From: Pokkaliibacter sp046614695
GTDB lineage: Bacteria > Pseudomonadota > Gammaproteobacteria > Pseudomonadales > Balneatricaceae
Assembly (NCBI RefSeq): GCF_046614695.1
Contig: NZ_JBKKHQ010000001.1
Span: 248,001-312,000 of the forward strand
Length of the DNA stretch: 64,000 bases
Direction of reading: 5' to 3'
The notes beneath the pieces were generated by a model, which was not told the DNA's origin, did not search any database, and was given only the letters and a program-made list of their open reading frames with translations. Of this stretch, positions 16,495 through 25,993 are shown one piece after another; positions within the stretch are counted from its first letter, which is position 1, and the number at the start of each line of letters is the position of its first letter. Both the position numbers and the translations under genes were made by a program.

Positions 16495-17421
16495 TCACGA
16501 ATCATTGATGCGCATCTTTGGCACTCCCCCCCCCCGCGGCTTCACTCCTGACGGCGCGACCCCAAACCTTGCCTTGAAAGCCTTACTGAAATGGAAGCTA
16601 TCGTGGAAACCGAGCTTGTCGGCGACTTCAGCGACGGCCATGCCTTTGTGAACCAGCAGCACTTTGCCGATATCGAGCTTGGCGTTGAGGACGTAGGTTT
16701 TCGGTGAAGTATGGGTGTAGGTGATAAAGAGCTTGCGAAGCTGACCGGGGCTGCACTGGGCAATGCCGGCCATTTCCTCCAGGCTCCAACGGTGTCGCAG
16801 GTTTTGATGAAGCGCAGAGATGACCCGCTCGACCCGTTTGAAGTTGGCGGTTGCCGGTAGTGCATCATCAGCCAGCGTCAGCCATTCGTAGATCAACTTG
16901 CTGACAATGGCGACACCGAGGGATTTCTGCCTTGACGAGACACTTTCCAGTAGCTCAACAGCGCGTTCACATTCGCTGATCAACTCAGGGGATTCCGCCA
17001 GAGTGATCATCTGCCGGAACGGGAACTCCAGCGCACCGTTTGGCACCATCTCGATCCAGACCAGATCCCACAGCATTCCCAGGCAACGATAACGTCGAAT
17101 TTGCGCAGGTTTGAGGAAAATCGCGCAATGGCCCTGAGGCTCGATCAGGCAGCCATCGTCCAGTTCAATCTGCCCATGCCCCTGACGGGTATAGACCGCA
17201 ATCACCGAATCCTTACGCAGCGGCAGCAGCCGGTCCTCTGGCCACTGCACTTCATAACGGCTGTCAGCCAGCGTATCCCACAGGGCAATCAGGGTGATGC
17301 CGCTGGAGCTTAGGGTTTCTTCAATCACGATCGGAATGTTATGTACCGGATCGTTTTTTACATCCTTTAGACGACTCACGCCATTCACCTGACCGGGCAG
17401 CGGGTTAATACTCAGTGTCAT
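16495..17421 (-). CDS. AraC-family regulator with 3' poly-G tract
   Basis: A 308-residue regulator. The N-terminal part (about 40-110) looks like a ligand-binding beta domain (YTRQGHGQIELDDGCLIEPQG). The C-terminal helix-turn-helix pair spans about 200-295, with LEEMAGIAQCSPGQLRKLF and VAEVADKLGFHDSFHFSKAFKARFGVAPSG. Near the end, codons for P-R-G-G-G-V contain a run of ten Gs (plus-strand Cs 16526-16535), where slippage would alter the last ten residues. It is divergent from a Na+/solute symporter 118 bp away and probably regulates the symporter-sulfatase operon. Confidence 0.87.
   Translation of the reverse strand: MTLSINPLPGQVNGVSRLKDVKNDPVHNIPIVIEETLSSSGITLIALWDTLADSRYEVQWPEDRLLPLRKDSVIAVYTRQGHGQIELDDGCLIEPQGHCAIFLKPAQIRRYRCLGMLWDLVWIEMVPNGALEFPFRQMITLAESPELISECERAVELLESVSSRQKSLGVAIVSKLIYEWLTLADDALPATANFKRVERVISALHQNLRHRWSLEEMAGIAQCSPGQLRKLFITYTHTSPKTYVLNAKLDIGKVLLVHKGMAVAEVADKLGFHDSFHFSKAFKARFGVAPSGVKPRGGGVPKMRINDS
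16526..16535. repeat. Homopolymeric C10 (G10 in the gene) tract
   Basis: Ten consecutive Cs on the plus strand inside the 3' end of the AraC-type gene. Tracts of this length are prone to slippage; here a shift would only change the C-terminal tail after the DNA-binding domain. Confidence 0.85.
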
Positions 17422-17539
17422 GAAGGTTAGCGCATCGTGCCGAAAAAGCGACTAAGCTGCCTTCTAGCCGTTTTATTCACGAAAATAACGCTAAATAGGT
17501 GAATACTATGCTGACCCGCACCGCTCGGGAGGACTGCGT

Positions 17540-19342
17540 ATGCTGACCCTCCTCTCCTTCCTGTTCTTTACCGCTCTGGTCGCGTTCATTTCTTACATGA
17601 AAACGCGTAACGACAACCTGCAGCAAATCTCCGGTTACTTCCTCGCCAGTCGCAGTCTGACGTGGATCGTCATCGCCGGTTCGCTGTTTCTGACCAATAT
17701 TTCCGCCGAGCAGTTAACCGGCCTGAATGCCAATGCCTTTCGCAACGGCGCCAATGTGATGGCGTGGGAAACCACCTCGGCAATCACGCTGATCGTCCTG
17801 GCCTTTGTATTCCTGCCGCGTTATCTGAAATCCGGCATCACCACGATTCCGCAGTTTCTTGAATACCGCTTTGGTAAGCGCATGCGTATCGTCGCCTCGG
17901 CGATTTTTATCTACGCCATCGTGATCGGTTTCCTTCCCTTCGTGCTCTATGCCGGCGCCATCACCCTGTCGAAGCTGTTCGATATTCAGGGGCTGCTGGG
18001 GATTAGCGCCAATGCAACGCTCTGGCTGACGGTGATTGCCATCGGTGTTATCGGTGGGATTTATGCCGTCTTCGGCGGGCTGAAAGCCGTCGCCGTCTCC
18101 GACACGCTGAACGGTGTCGGCCTGCTGGTCGCCGGTTTGCTGGTGCCGATTCTGGGCCTGATTGCCCTGGGTGAAGGCAGTTTCAGTAGCGGTGTCAGCG
18201 CACTCTTTACCGATGCGCCTGAGCGCATGAATGCGGCCGGACTGACGGCGGATGCCAACATTCCCTGGTACGGGATTATCTCCGGGGTGATCATCATCAA
18301 CCTGTTTTACTGGTGTACCAATCAGGCCATTGTGCAGCGGGCGCTCGGGGCCAAAACCCTTGCTGAAAGTCAGAAAGGTGTGCTGGCAGCCGCGCTGATG
18401 AAAATCGGCGGCATTCTGATGCTGGTGTTACCGGGCATCATCGCCTGGCACATGCATCAGCAGGGTTTACTGAACATTCCGGTAAAAGCCGGTTCTGATG
18501 TACTGAATTCCGATGTCTCCTACCCGTTACTGGTCCGGGCTATTTTGCCGGACTGGTTAACGGGCTTTTTCTGCGCGGCCATGTTCGGCGCGATTCTCAG
18601 CTCCTTTAACAGCGGCGTGAACAGCCTCTCGACGCTGATCAGTCTGGATATCTATAAACAGCTGATTAACCCTGCCGCCACTGACAAGCAAACCGTCACT
18701 GTCGGTCGGCTGTTTGGCATCGCGACCATTGTGATCTGCATTTGCATCGCCCCGGCAATTGCCACCTCCGACAGCCTCTACACCCTGATGCGCACCATCA
18801 TGGCGGTGATCAACGTGCCGATTTTTACGGTGATTCTGCTGGGCGTGATCTCCAAACGCGCCCCGGCGCTGGCAGGTTATATCGGCCTGGCGACCGGCAT
18901 GGTGTTCTTCTACACCACCCACTTTGTGCTCGGTGACAACCTCGGCTTTGCCAAAGTGCACTGGCTGGTGCTGGTCGGCATTAACTTCCTGCTGATGCTG
19001 AGTGTGATGGGCATCGTGCGCTGGCTTAAACCCCTGGATGCCCCCGTGCAGTTGCACCTTTCCAACGAAGTGGACGTCACCCCCTGGAAGCATGCCGGTA
19101 TCGCCAGTTGGGGGCTGATCGCCCTGTTTGTACTGCTTTACACCCTGCTCTCTCCGCTGGGGCTGACCAGTGCCAATGGCTCTGCCATGAATGCGGTGCT
19201 GATCACGGCGGCAGTATTACTGGCGTTGTTTGCGCTGCGCCATGTGCTTAAGGGAATCGTCAAAAGCAAAGCGGTTTGCGCAGGCGAGAATCCGCAAGCC
19301 ACCGTTTCAACAGAGAGTCATTATGCGCTTTCCCGCAAATAA
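17540..19342 (+). CDS. Solute:sodium symporter (SSS family)
   Basis: A 600-residue integral membrane protein with about 14 hydrophobic helices. Family strings include GYFLASRSLTWIVIAGSLFLTNISAEQ near residue 33-59, TTIPQFLEYRFGKRMR near 105-120, and FFCAAMFGAILSSFNSGVNSLSTLISLDIYK near 345-375. These fit the SSS fold used for sugars, sialic acids, proline or carboxylates; substrate is not readable. Start ATG 17540 has GGAGGA upstream. The sulfatase follows after 77 bp, so the symporter may import a sulfated compound or its product. Confidence 0.9.
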   Translation: MLTLLSFLFFTALVAFISYMKTRNDNLQQISGYFLASRSLTWIVIAGSLFLTNISAEQLTGLNANAFRNGANVMAWETTSAITLIVLAFVFLPRYLKSGITTIPQFLEYRFGKRMRIVASAIFIYAIVIGFLPFVLYAGAITLSKLFDIQGLLGISANATLWLTVIAIGVIGGIYAVFGGLKAVAVSDTLNGVGLLVAGLLVPILGLIALGEGSFSSGVSALFTDAPERMNAAGLTADANIPWYGIISGVIIINLFYWCTNQAIVQRALGAKTLAESQKGVLAAALMKIGGILMLVLPGIIAWHMHQQGLLNIPVKAGSDVLNSDVSYPLLVRAILPDWLTGFFCAAMFGAILSSFNSGVNSLSTLISLDIYKQLINPAATDKQTVTVGRLFGIATIVICICIAPAIATSDSLYTLMRTIMAVINVPIFTVILLGVISKRAPALAGYIGLATGMVFFYTTHFVLGDNLGFAKVHWLVLVGINFLLMLSVMGIVRWLKPLDAPVQLHLSNEVDVTPWKHAGIASWGLIALFVLLYTLLSPLGLTSANGSAMNAVLITAAVLLALFALRHVLKGIVKSKAVCAGENPQATVSTESHYALSRK

Positions 19343-19419
19343 CGGCGTTTGCGGCAAGGCACAGCATTAACCCGACAGGCTGTGGTCACCCGGTGGCCAC
19401 AGCACGTTAAGGATCTGCC

Positions 19420-20934
19420 ATGCAACGACCTAACCTGATATTCATCATGACCGACACCCAGGCCACCAATATGGTGGGCTGTTACTGCGGCAAAGCAGTG
19501 AATACCCGGCACATTGACCAACTCGCCGCTGATGGCCTGCAATTTATGTCGGCCTACACCACCGCGCCGGTCTGTACTCCTGCACGTGCGGGAATATTTA
19601 CCGGCATTTACTCGAACCAGTCCGGCCCCTGGACCAATAACCTGGCCCCCGGCAGTAATATCACCACCATGGGTCGCTACTTTCGTGATGCCGGGTATCG
19701 CACCGGCTACATCGGTAAGTGGCATCTGGATGGCCATGATTACTTTGGTACAGGAACCTGCCCGGAAGAATGGGACCCGGCGTACTGGTACGACGGAGCC
19801 AATTACCTTGAAGAACTGACACCGGAGCAGATCAGCCTCTGGCGTAATGGTCTTAACTCCATTGAAGACCTGCGCGAGCATCATCTGGGTTCCTCCTTCA
19901 CCTGGGCCCATCGCATCAGCGATAAGGCTGAGCATTTTCTTGATAGCGCCGCTGAGCAGGCTGAACCTTTCCTGCTGGTGCTCTCCTACGATGAGCCCCA
20001 CCACCCCTTTACCTGCCCGCCTGAGTACGCCGAGCGTTATCAGGACTTCGCCTATGACCTTGGCAGCAAAGCTTTTGACACGCTGGAAGGCAAACCTGAG
20101 CACCATAAACTCTGGGCGCAGGCCATGGGTTCGCCCGTCGGCAGTGATGGGCAATACCGTCATCCGCTGTATTTTGGCTGCAATGACTACGTGGATGATC
20201 AGATTGGCCGGGTCATCGCCCATCTGGATGCCTCAACCTTGCAAAACACCTGGGTGATCTACACCTCCGACCACGGCGAGATGATGGGCGCTCATCAGCT
20301 GGTGAGCAAAGGGGCCGCCATGTATGACGACATCACCCGTATTCCCCTCATTATTCGTCCGCCGAAAGAGCAGTCACAGGCCTTGCGTGGGCAGCAAATC
20401 ACCACGCCGGTCAGCCATATCGACATTCTGCCGACGCTGATGGCGCGCGCAGGCATTCCCCAGCCACCGATACTGCCGGGGCAGGATATGCTGGAGCAGC
20501 TCAGCAAAGAGCAGCGTGGCGTGATGGTCGAATTTAACCGCTACGAAATTGAGCATGACTCCTTCGGCGGCTTCATTCCGATTCGCTGCTGGGTAACCTC
20601 AGGCTACAAACTGGTCATTAACCTGCTGGGCACCGATGAGCTTTATGACCGCCAGGCCGACGCCGATGAACTGACCAACCTTATCGAAAACCCCGAATAC
20701 GCGGCGGTTCGTGACCAGCTGCACGACAGCCTGCTGGCCTATATGGACCAGATCCGCGACCCCTTTCGCAGTTATCAATGGCAGCTTCGCCCCTGGCGCA
20801 AGGATGCCAAAGCCCAGTGGATGGGCAGCTTTCGCCCTCGCCCACAGGATGGCTATGCGCCCACCGTGCGCGATTACGATACCGGCATGGCCACCCGAGG
20901 CATCAAGGTGGAGAAGAAAAGCCAGAGTTTTTAA
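19420..20934 (+). CDS. Type I (formylglycine) sulfatase
   Basis: A 504-residue sulfatase of the alkaline-phosphatase superfamily. The formylglycine motif is C-T-P-A-R with Cys52. Metal and substrate elements include NLIFIMTDTQATNMVG at the start, IGKWHLDGHDYFG near 100 and VIYTSDHGEMMGAHQLVSKGAAMYDD near 278-305. No signal peptide is seen, so it is probably cytosolic and acts on an imported sulfate ester. Cys52 must be converted by a sulfatase-maturating enzyme; none is encoded in the window. It sits in an operon after the SSS symporter and before an AraC regulator. Confidence 0.93.
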   Translation: MQRPNLIFIMTDTQATNMVGCYCGKAVNTRHIDQLAADGLQFMSAYTTAPVCTPARAGIFTGIYSNQSGPWTNNLAPGSNITTMGRYFRDAGYRTGYIGKWHLDGHDYFGTGTCPEEWDPAYWYDGANYLEELTPEQISLWRNGLNSIEDLREHHLGSSFTWAHRISDKAEHFLDSAAEQAEPFLLVLSYDEPHHPFTCPPEYAERYQDFAYDLGSKAFDTLEGKPEHHKLWAQAMGSPVGSDGQYRHPLYFGCNDYVDDQIGRVIAHLDASTLQNTWVIYTSDHGEMMGAHQLVSKGAAMYDDITRIPLIIRPPKEQSQALRGQQITTPVSHIDILPTLMARAGIPQPPILPGQDMLEQLSKEQRGVMVEFNRYEIEHDSFGGFIPIRCWVTSGYKLVINLLGTDELYDRQADADELTNLIENPEYAAVRDQLHDSLLAYMDQIRDPFRSYQWQLRPWRKDAKAQWMGSFRPRPQDGYAPTVRDYDTGMATRGIKVEKKSQSF

Positions 20935-21033
20935 AGAAACGCGTCTTTTAAAACTCATTAAAACCGAGGATTGCGATCAGCCTGCCGGACGGACTACACT
21001 TTTTGGCACCAATAACCTAATCAGGAGTCCGGC

Positions 21034-22038
21034 ATGATTGATCCACTGGCGGAAGTCGTCGGTTTACTCGAACCCGCCGCACGCCACACCAAGCGTGTGC
21101 TCAGCGCCGGACAATGGCGGATTCACTGTGACTACGCCGCCGGTGGCACACCTTTTTATGCGGTAATGCTGGAAGGCAGCTGTATCGTCACCCCCAATGG
21201 CGGTGAACCACTGCAACTGCTGCCCGGCGATTTTCTGATGATCCCCGCCGCGTATGACTTCTACGTCACCAGCACCACGCCTCCACCGGAAGACCACATC
21301 GACCCACCACCGCTGGCGCTGGGTAAGTCCCTCTATCGACTCGGCAACCCGGATGGCCCCCACGACAACATGATGCTGGTTGGTCACTGTGAATTTGGCT
21401 CGCCTGATGCCGCATTGCTGGTATCGCTGCTGCCGGAACAGATACACATCCGCGATGACCGCTCCCTGATCAATCTGGTCAAACTGGTGGGTGAAGAAGC
21501 ACGGGAGGATTATCCCGGTCGGGATATGGTGCTGCAGCGGCTGATTGAGGTGATGATGATTATGGCCCTGCGTGCTGCGCCAAAACTCAGCCCCAACCCT
21601 GGATTGGTCAATGGCCTGCATGACCCAAAACTGGCCGTCGCTTTGCGGGCTATGCACGAGAAGCCGCAAATCAGCTGGACTGTCGCCGAGCTGGCTAGAG
21701 AAGCGGCGCTGTCGCGCTCGACCTTTTTTGAGCGTTTCTCCAAAACCCTCGGTATGGCACCGATGGAATACCTGCACAGCTGGCGCATGGCGCTGGCGAA
21801 AAAGCTGCTTCGGGAGAATGAGCTTAGCCTGACGGCCATTGCCGAGCGCGTTGGCTACAGTAGCGCCAGCCCGTTCAGCGTGGCTTTTACCCGCTATACC
21901 GGCATGCCGCCACGGCGCTTTTCGGTCGCAGCGCAGGAAAAAGACCAGACAGCAGACATCAGTGAAGGTTTGCAGGTGGTGTATAACCCTACTTCACCAC
22001 CTTCATTTTCTTCTCGGGGACGAAAGAATCCGAGTTGA
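21034..22038 (+). CDS. AraC-family regulator (cupin_6 N-terminus)
   Basis: A 334-residue regulator. The N-terminal AraC-binding domain (residues 1-190) has the pattern GGTPFYAVMLEGSCIVTP and LLPGDFLMIPAAYDF. The C-terminal helix-turn-helix pair (about 205-305) contains VAELAREAALSRSTFFERFSKTLG and LTAIAERVGYSSASPFSVAFTRYTGMPPRRF. It lies 99 bp after the sulfatase with AGGAGT before the ATG. Its last 50 bp overlap the 3' end of the convergent LysR gene, an unusual tail-to-tail overlap. Confidence 0.87.
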   Translation: MIDPLAEVVGLLEPAARHTKRVLSAGQWRIHCDYAAGGTPFYAVMLEGSCIVTPNGGEPLQLLPGDFLMIPAAYDFYVTSTTPPPEDHIDPPPLALGKSLYRLGNPDGPHDNMMLVGHCEFGSPDAALLVSLLPEQIHIRDDRSLINLVKLVGEEAREDYPGRDMVLQRLIEVMMIMALRAAPKLSPNPGLVNGLHDPKLAVALRAMHEKPQISWTVAELAREAALSRSTFFERFSKTLGMAPMEYLHSWRMALAKKLLRENELSLTAIAERVGYSSASPFSVAFTRYTGMPPRRFSVAAQEKDQTADISEGLQVVYNPTSPPSFSSRGRKNPS

Positions 22039-22954
22039 GTAACTCTTCAGGCACCCGCTCTTTTAGCCAGCGCTCCAGATGGCGCACCAGCATTTGCAGC
22101 TTGCGGGAATTGCGGCGGTTGGGGAGATAGGCCGCGAACAGCTCTGCCTGATGAGGCTGTTTGCGCACATCCCAGTCGGCGAACAAACGCACCAGCCGTC
22201 CGGCACGCAGGTGATCCAGCACCAGCCAGACCGGCAACAAGCACATACCACGTCCATCCAGCGCCGCTTCCAGCAGTAAATCCGGCGAGTTGGTGATCAG
22301 CGGGCCATGCAGCATAACCTCTCCACGCTCATATCCGCGGGAGAAGTACAGGCGCAGGGAGCCATAGTTCCAGGCAAAACGCAGGTAGTCGTGATATTGC
22401 AGGTCATTCGGATGCTCAGGCGTACCTTTGCGATCCAGATACTCCGGACTGGCGACCACGTAGCGCGGCATGGCGCTAATCCGGCGAATCACCAGATTAT
22501 CGTAGTTGGAAGGCACGCCGATGCGGATCGCCAAATCCAGCCGCTCCAATGCCAAGTCCTGATACTGATCACTGATGGAGACATCCAGCACCACATCCGG
22601 ATGTTCACGCATAAACGCCAGTAGCGCATGGTTGAGCCATTTCCGGCTCAGACTGCTGGGAAGAGAAACACGCAGTGAACCTGTCAGCGGCCCCTCCACA
22701 TCGGAGATGGTGCTGTCGGCATCGTCCAGTTCATCCAGCAAGGGCTTGATGCGCTCGACATATTCAAGACCCGCTTCGGTTAGGCTGACTTTACGGGTGG
22801 TCCGCGTTAGCAACGCGGCTTCCAGTGAGGATTCCAGTGAATCAATCAGCCGCGTGACGGAGGATGTCGCGACGCCAAGCTGCTTTGCCGCGCGGGAAAA
22901 GCCGCCCTGTTCAGCCACCATGACCAAAGCACGCAGCGCCTGCAGTTTATCCAT
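21989..22954 (-). CDS. LysR-family regulator of the adjacent MFS gene
   Basis: A 321-residue LysR regulator with N-terminal winged helix (MDKLQALRALVMVAEQGGFSRAAKQLGVATSSVTRLIDSLE in its first 40 residues) and a C-terminal substrate-binding domain from about 90. It is divergent from an MFS exporter, and a T-N11-A dyad lies between them (22989-23007). The usual arrangement implies control of the MFS gene and of itself. The basic C-terminal tail KKMKVVK lies in the overlap with the convergent AraC gene. Confidence 0.9.
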   Translation of the reverse strand: MDKLQALRALVMVAEQGGFSRAAKQLGVATSSVTRLIDSLESSLEAALLTRTTRKVSLTEAGLEYVERIKPLLDELDDADSTISDVEGPLTGSLRVSLPSSLSRKWLNHALLAFMREHPDVVLDVSISDQYQDLALERLDLAIRIGVPSNYDNLVIRRISAMPRYVVASPEYLDRKGTPEHPNDLQYHDYLRFAWNYGSLRLYFSRGYERGEVMLHGPLITNSPDLLLEAALDGRGMCLLPVWLVLDHLRAGRLVRLFADWDVRKQPHQAELFAAYLPNRRNSRKLQMLVRHLERWLKERVPEELLNSDSFVPEKKMKVVK

Positions 22955-22988
22955 GTAGAACCCTCGCTTATGGCGGACAACTTTTTAT

Positions 22989-23007
22989 TATTGCACTGAA
23001 CGCAATA
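22989..23007. promoter_or_regulatory. LysR-type operator candidate (T-N11-A dyad)
   Basis: TATTGC-N7-GCAATA, perfect six-base arms enclosing the T-N11-A core, 35 bp upstream of the LysR start and 128 bp upstream of the MFS start. Confidence 0.6.
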
Positions 23008-23134
23008 GTAATTTGCTAAACAACCTAATTCAAAGCATGAGTACGGTTAATTAGACTAGCCACCATTCTCGAACACCACATGCCCTGACACGTCTCTCAG
23101 CTTATACGAGAGACACCGGGCAGTAGGAGCACCC

Positions 23135-24340
23135 ATGTCTCAACCTTCGGTTTCCACGACCAGCAGCACCGACAACCACGACAGTGGCATGACCCCGGCA
23201 CTGATGTTCTTCTTTGCGTTTTGCTGCGGCGCGATTGTCGCCAATCTCTATTACACCCAGCCGATCATTGAGCTGATCGCGCCGGACCTGCAAATGGCAC
23301 CCTCAACGGCGAGCCTGATCGTCTCCATCACCCAGATCGGTTATGCCATCGGCATGCTGTTTCTGGTGCCCCTTGGCGATATTGTCGAGAATCGCAAGTT
23401 TATCCTGACCATGTGTGTGGTTTCATTGGTGTCTCTGGTTGCACTGGCTATCGTGCAACAACCCTCGATCTTCCTGCTACTGTCGCTGTTTATCGGTTTT
23501 AGCAGTGTGGGCGTGCAATTGCTGATTCCCCTTGCCTCCCACATGACACCCCTGGAAAGCCGTGGCCGCGTGGTTGGCAATATCATGAGTGGGGTTATTT
23601 TCGGCATCCTGCTGGCGCGACCTGTCGCCAGCGTTATTGCAGATCACTTTGGCTGGCGCAGCGTGATGTGGCTTGCCGCCGCCGTGATGGTGCTGATTGT
23701 ACTGGTGCTGCTGCGCTATCTGCCCCGCCGCGAGCCAACCCATGCATCCAGCTACGCCAGCCTGATTCGCTCCCTCGGTGGGTTGGTAATGACCTTGCCC
23801 ACCCTGCGTCATCGGGCGTTTTATCAGGGCTGCCAGTTTGCGATCTTCAGTATGTTCTGGACCGCCGTGCCGCTGGAATTGAGCCGTACTTACGGCATCA
23901 GCCAGAGTGGCATTGCCCTCTTTGCCCTGGTCGGCGCCGTGGGTGCCTTTGCTGCGCCCATTGCCGGACGCCTGGCCGATGCCGGCCACACCAAGCCTGC
24001 AACCTTCGCTGCGTTAACTGGCGCTATCCTCTGCGGCATTATCGCTTATGAATCCGAACTGATCGGTGTGTATGGTTTGGCGCTGGTCGGTGTTCTGCTC
24101 GACTTTTGCGTACAGCTCAACATGGTGCTGGGCCAGCGGGCGATTTTCTCCCTCGCGCCTGAAATCCGCAGCCGTCTGAATGCGCTTTATATGACCAGCA
24201 TTTTCGTCGGCGGCGCGATTGGCTCGGCCATCGCCAGTACCCTGTATGAGAACCATGGCTGGCATGGCATCAGCATCGCCCTGTGCTGTTTCCCGCTGGC
24301 AGCGCTACTGGTATTCCTGACCAAAGGTCGCAAGATTTAA
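23135..24340 (+). CDS. MFS transporter
   Basis: A 401-residue major facilitator protein with 12 predicted helices. The loop 2-3 signature appears as FLVPLGDIVENRKFIL near residue 80, and the first helix carries ANLYYTQPIIELIAPDL, typical of the YnfM/NepI-like exporter subgroup. Substrate is unknown. AGGAG precedes the ATG. It is divergent from a LysR regulator and followed by a bidirectional terminator. Confidence 0.9.
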   Translation: MSQPSVSTTSSTDNHDSGMTPALMFFFAFCCGAIVANLYYTQPIIELIAPDLQMAPSTASLIVSITQIGYAIGMLFLVPLGDIVENRKFILTMCVVSLVSLVALAIVQQPSIFLLLSLFIGFSSVGVQLLIPLASHMTPLESRGRVVGNIMSGVIFGILLARPVASVIADHFGWRSVMWLAAAVMVLIVLVLLRYLPRREPTHASSYASLIRSLGGLVMTLPTLRHRAFYQGCQFAIFSMFWTAVPLELSRTYGISQSGIALFALVGAVGAFAAPIAGRLADAGHTKPATFAALTGAILCGIIAYESELIGVYGLALVGVLLDFCVQLNMVLGQRAIFSLAPEIRSRLNALYMTSIFVGGAIGSAIASTLYENHGWHGISIALCCFPLAALLVFLTKGRKI

Positions 24341-24354
24341 TCCATGAGAAAAAC

Positions 24355-24386
24355 AAAAAGCCGCGCGGAGTACCGGGCGGCTTTTT
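24355..24386. terminator. Bidirectional terminator between MFS and fdhA
   Basis: Ten-base perfect outer stem AAAAAGCCGC / GCGGCTTTTT around a GC-rich inner loop, giving a T-run on both strands between convergent genes. Confidence 0.9.
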
Positions 24387-24424
24387 ATTGTCGGGAGTCT
24401 GTTCACTCCCTTTACTGAATGAGA

Positions 24425-25624
24425 TCAGGCCGCGCTGAACATCTTGTGCGGGTCGATAACAAACTTCTTCGGTGCACCGGCATCAAACTCGTGATAGCCG
24501 CGCGGCGCTTCATCCAGACCAATCACCTGCACACCGACGATATCGGCGATATTCATGCGACCCCACATGATGGCCTGCATCAGCTGACGGTTGTACTTCA
24601 TCACCGGCGTCTGGCCGGTATGGAAGCTATGGGATTTCGCCCAGCCAAGGCCAAAGCGAATGCTCAGGCTGCCGATTTTGGCGGCGGCATCGGCGGCACC
24701 GGGATCTTCCGTTACGTACAAACCGGGGATACCGATTTTGCCCGCTACACGGGTCACCTGCATCAGGGAGTTCAGCACCGTGGCAGGCGCTTCCTCCTGC
24801 GAACCGGCATGGCCGTGACCACGTGCCTCAAAGCCCACCGCATCAATGGCGCAATCGACTTCCGGCTCACCCAGCAAATCGGCAATCTGCTCATGCAGTG
24901 GTGTGTCTTTGGACAAGTCTGCAATCTCAAAACCCTGCGCCTTGGCATGTTCCAGACGTTTGGGGTTCAAATCCCCGACGATGACGACTGCCGCACCTAA
25001 CAAACGCGCAGAAGCCGCTGCCGCCAGACCCACCGGGCCAGCACCCGCCACATACACCGTGCTACCGGGGCCGACACCTGCGGTGACAGCGCCGTGAAAA
25101 CCGGTCGGCAGAATGTCAGACAGGCAGGTCAGATCGCGGATTTTCTCCATCGCGCGGTCGCGGTCAGGCAGTTTCAGCAGGTTAAAGTCAGCGTAAGGTA
25201 CCAGCACGTATTCCGCCTGGCCGCCGGTCCAGTCGCCCATATCAACATAACCGTAAGCACCGCCTGCTCGGGCGGGGTTAACGGTCAGGCAAACGCCGGT
25301 GTGCATTTCCTTACAGGAGCGGCAACGGCCACAGGCCACGTTAAAGGGCACGGATACCAGATCACCGATCTGCAGGTTTTCAACATCACTGCCCTTTTCG
25401 ATGACTTCGCCGGTGATCTCATGGCCCAGCACCAGACCGACCTGCGCCGTGGTACGGCCACGCACCATGTGCTGGTCAGAGCCGCAAATATTGGTGGATA
25501 CCACCTTCAGGATCACACCATGCTCGATCTTGCGACCGCGCGGGTCCTGCATTTTGGGGTAGTTGGTGTTCTGAACTTCTACCTTGCCTGCGCCTAGATA
25601 CACGACGCCGCGATTATCAGCCAT
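24425..25624 (-). CDS. fdhA: Glutathione-independent formaldehyde dehydrogenase FdhA
   Basis: A 399-residue zinc-dependent medium-chain dehydrogenase that oxidises formaldehyde to formate with tightly bound NAD. Catalytic zinc ligands are in NICGSDQHMVRG and GLVLGHEITGEV; the structural zinc cysteines are in NVACGRCRSCKEMHTGVC. The nucleotide-binding fold is VYVAGAGPVGLAAAASARLLGA near residue 175. The close match extends to the C-terminus PKKFVIDPHKMFSAA. I chose ATG 25624 (MADNRGVVYLGAGKVEV), preceded by AAAAGGAACA; an upstream in-frame start adds 19 unrelated residues. Neighbouring genes give no methylotrophy operon. Confidence 0.95.
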   Translation of the reverse strand: MADNRGVVYLGAGKVEVQNTNYPKMQDPRGRKIEHGVILKVVSTNICGSDQHMVRGRTTAQVGLVLGHEITGEVIEKGSDVENLQIGDLVSVPFNVACGRCRSCKEMHTGVCLTVNPARAGGAYGYVDMGDWTGGQAEYVLVPYADFNLLKLPDRDRAMEKIRDLTCLSDILPTGFHGAVTAGVGPGSTVYVAGAGPVGLAAAASARLLGAAVVIVGDLNPKRLEHAKAQGFEIADLSKDTPLHEQIADLLGEPEVDCAIDAVGFEARGHGHAGSQEEAPATVLNSLMQVTRVAGKIGIPGLYVTEDPGAADAAAKIGSLSIRFGLGWAKSHSFHTGQTPVMKYNRQLMQAIMWGRMNIADIVGVQVIGLDEAPRGYHEFDAGAPKKFVIDPHKMFSAA

Positions 25625-25993
25625 GCTGTTGTTCCTTTTATTGTTGTCGTCATGATGTTCCGCCGCGCGCAGTACGCCCACGGTGGTAACGCTGTATCAC
25701 TGTCGGGAGGAATCCCTGGCAGATCAGATCTGACTGCAACACGGAGGCAAGGCCTGCAACGTGTCAGAACGGCAAAGGCAGCGGTGTTATTTTTCTTTTT
25801 GGCTGCTTAAGTAAAACGCAGTGGCCAAGGCTCGCGGCCCAAGCCATCAGCCCGCTTGTGCGAACTGGTGAAGTGTTTGAGTTGGATGATTCTTGCACAG
25901 GGAGGAAGGTCGCCGAGGCACTGAATGCGACCTCGGCATGGTTTGGGGCGGCAGGGGGAAGTGTTAACTGCGGCATAAGAAACTTGATCAGAA
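25625..25993. other. Intergenic region at the left edge of the AT-rich defence module
   Basis: 369 bp between the fdhA start and the HNH gene stop. It must hold the fdhA promoter. Base composition is GC-rich up to about 25980 and then drops abruptly. Short open frames on both strands have no recognisable family and no convincing ribosome-binding site. No terminator or repeat was found. Confidence 0.5.

Noticed and set aside
19321..20223. 300-codon minus-strand open frame inside the sulfatase gene
   Set aside because: The plus strand encodes conserved sulfatase motifs throughout; the antisense frame resembles nothing.
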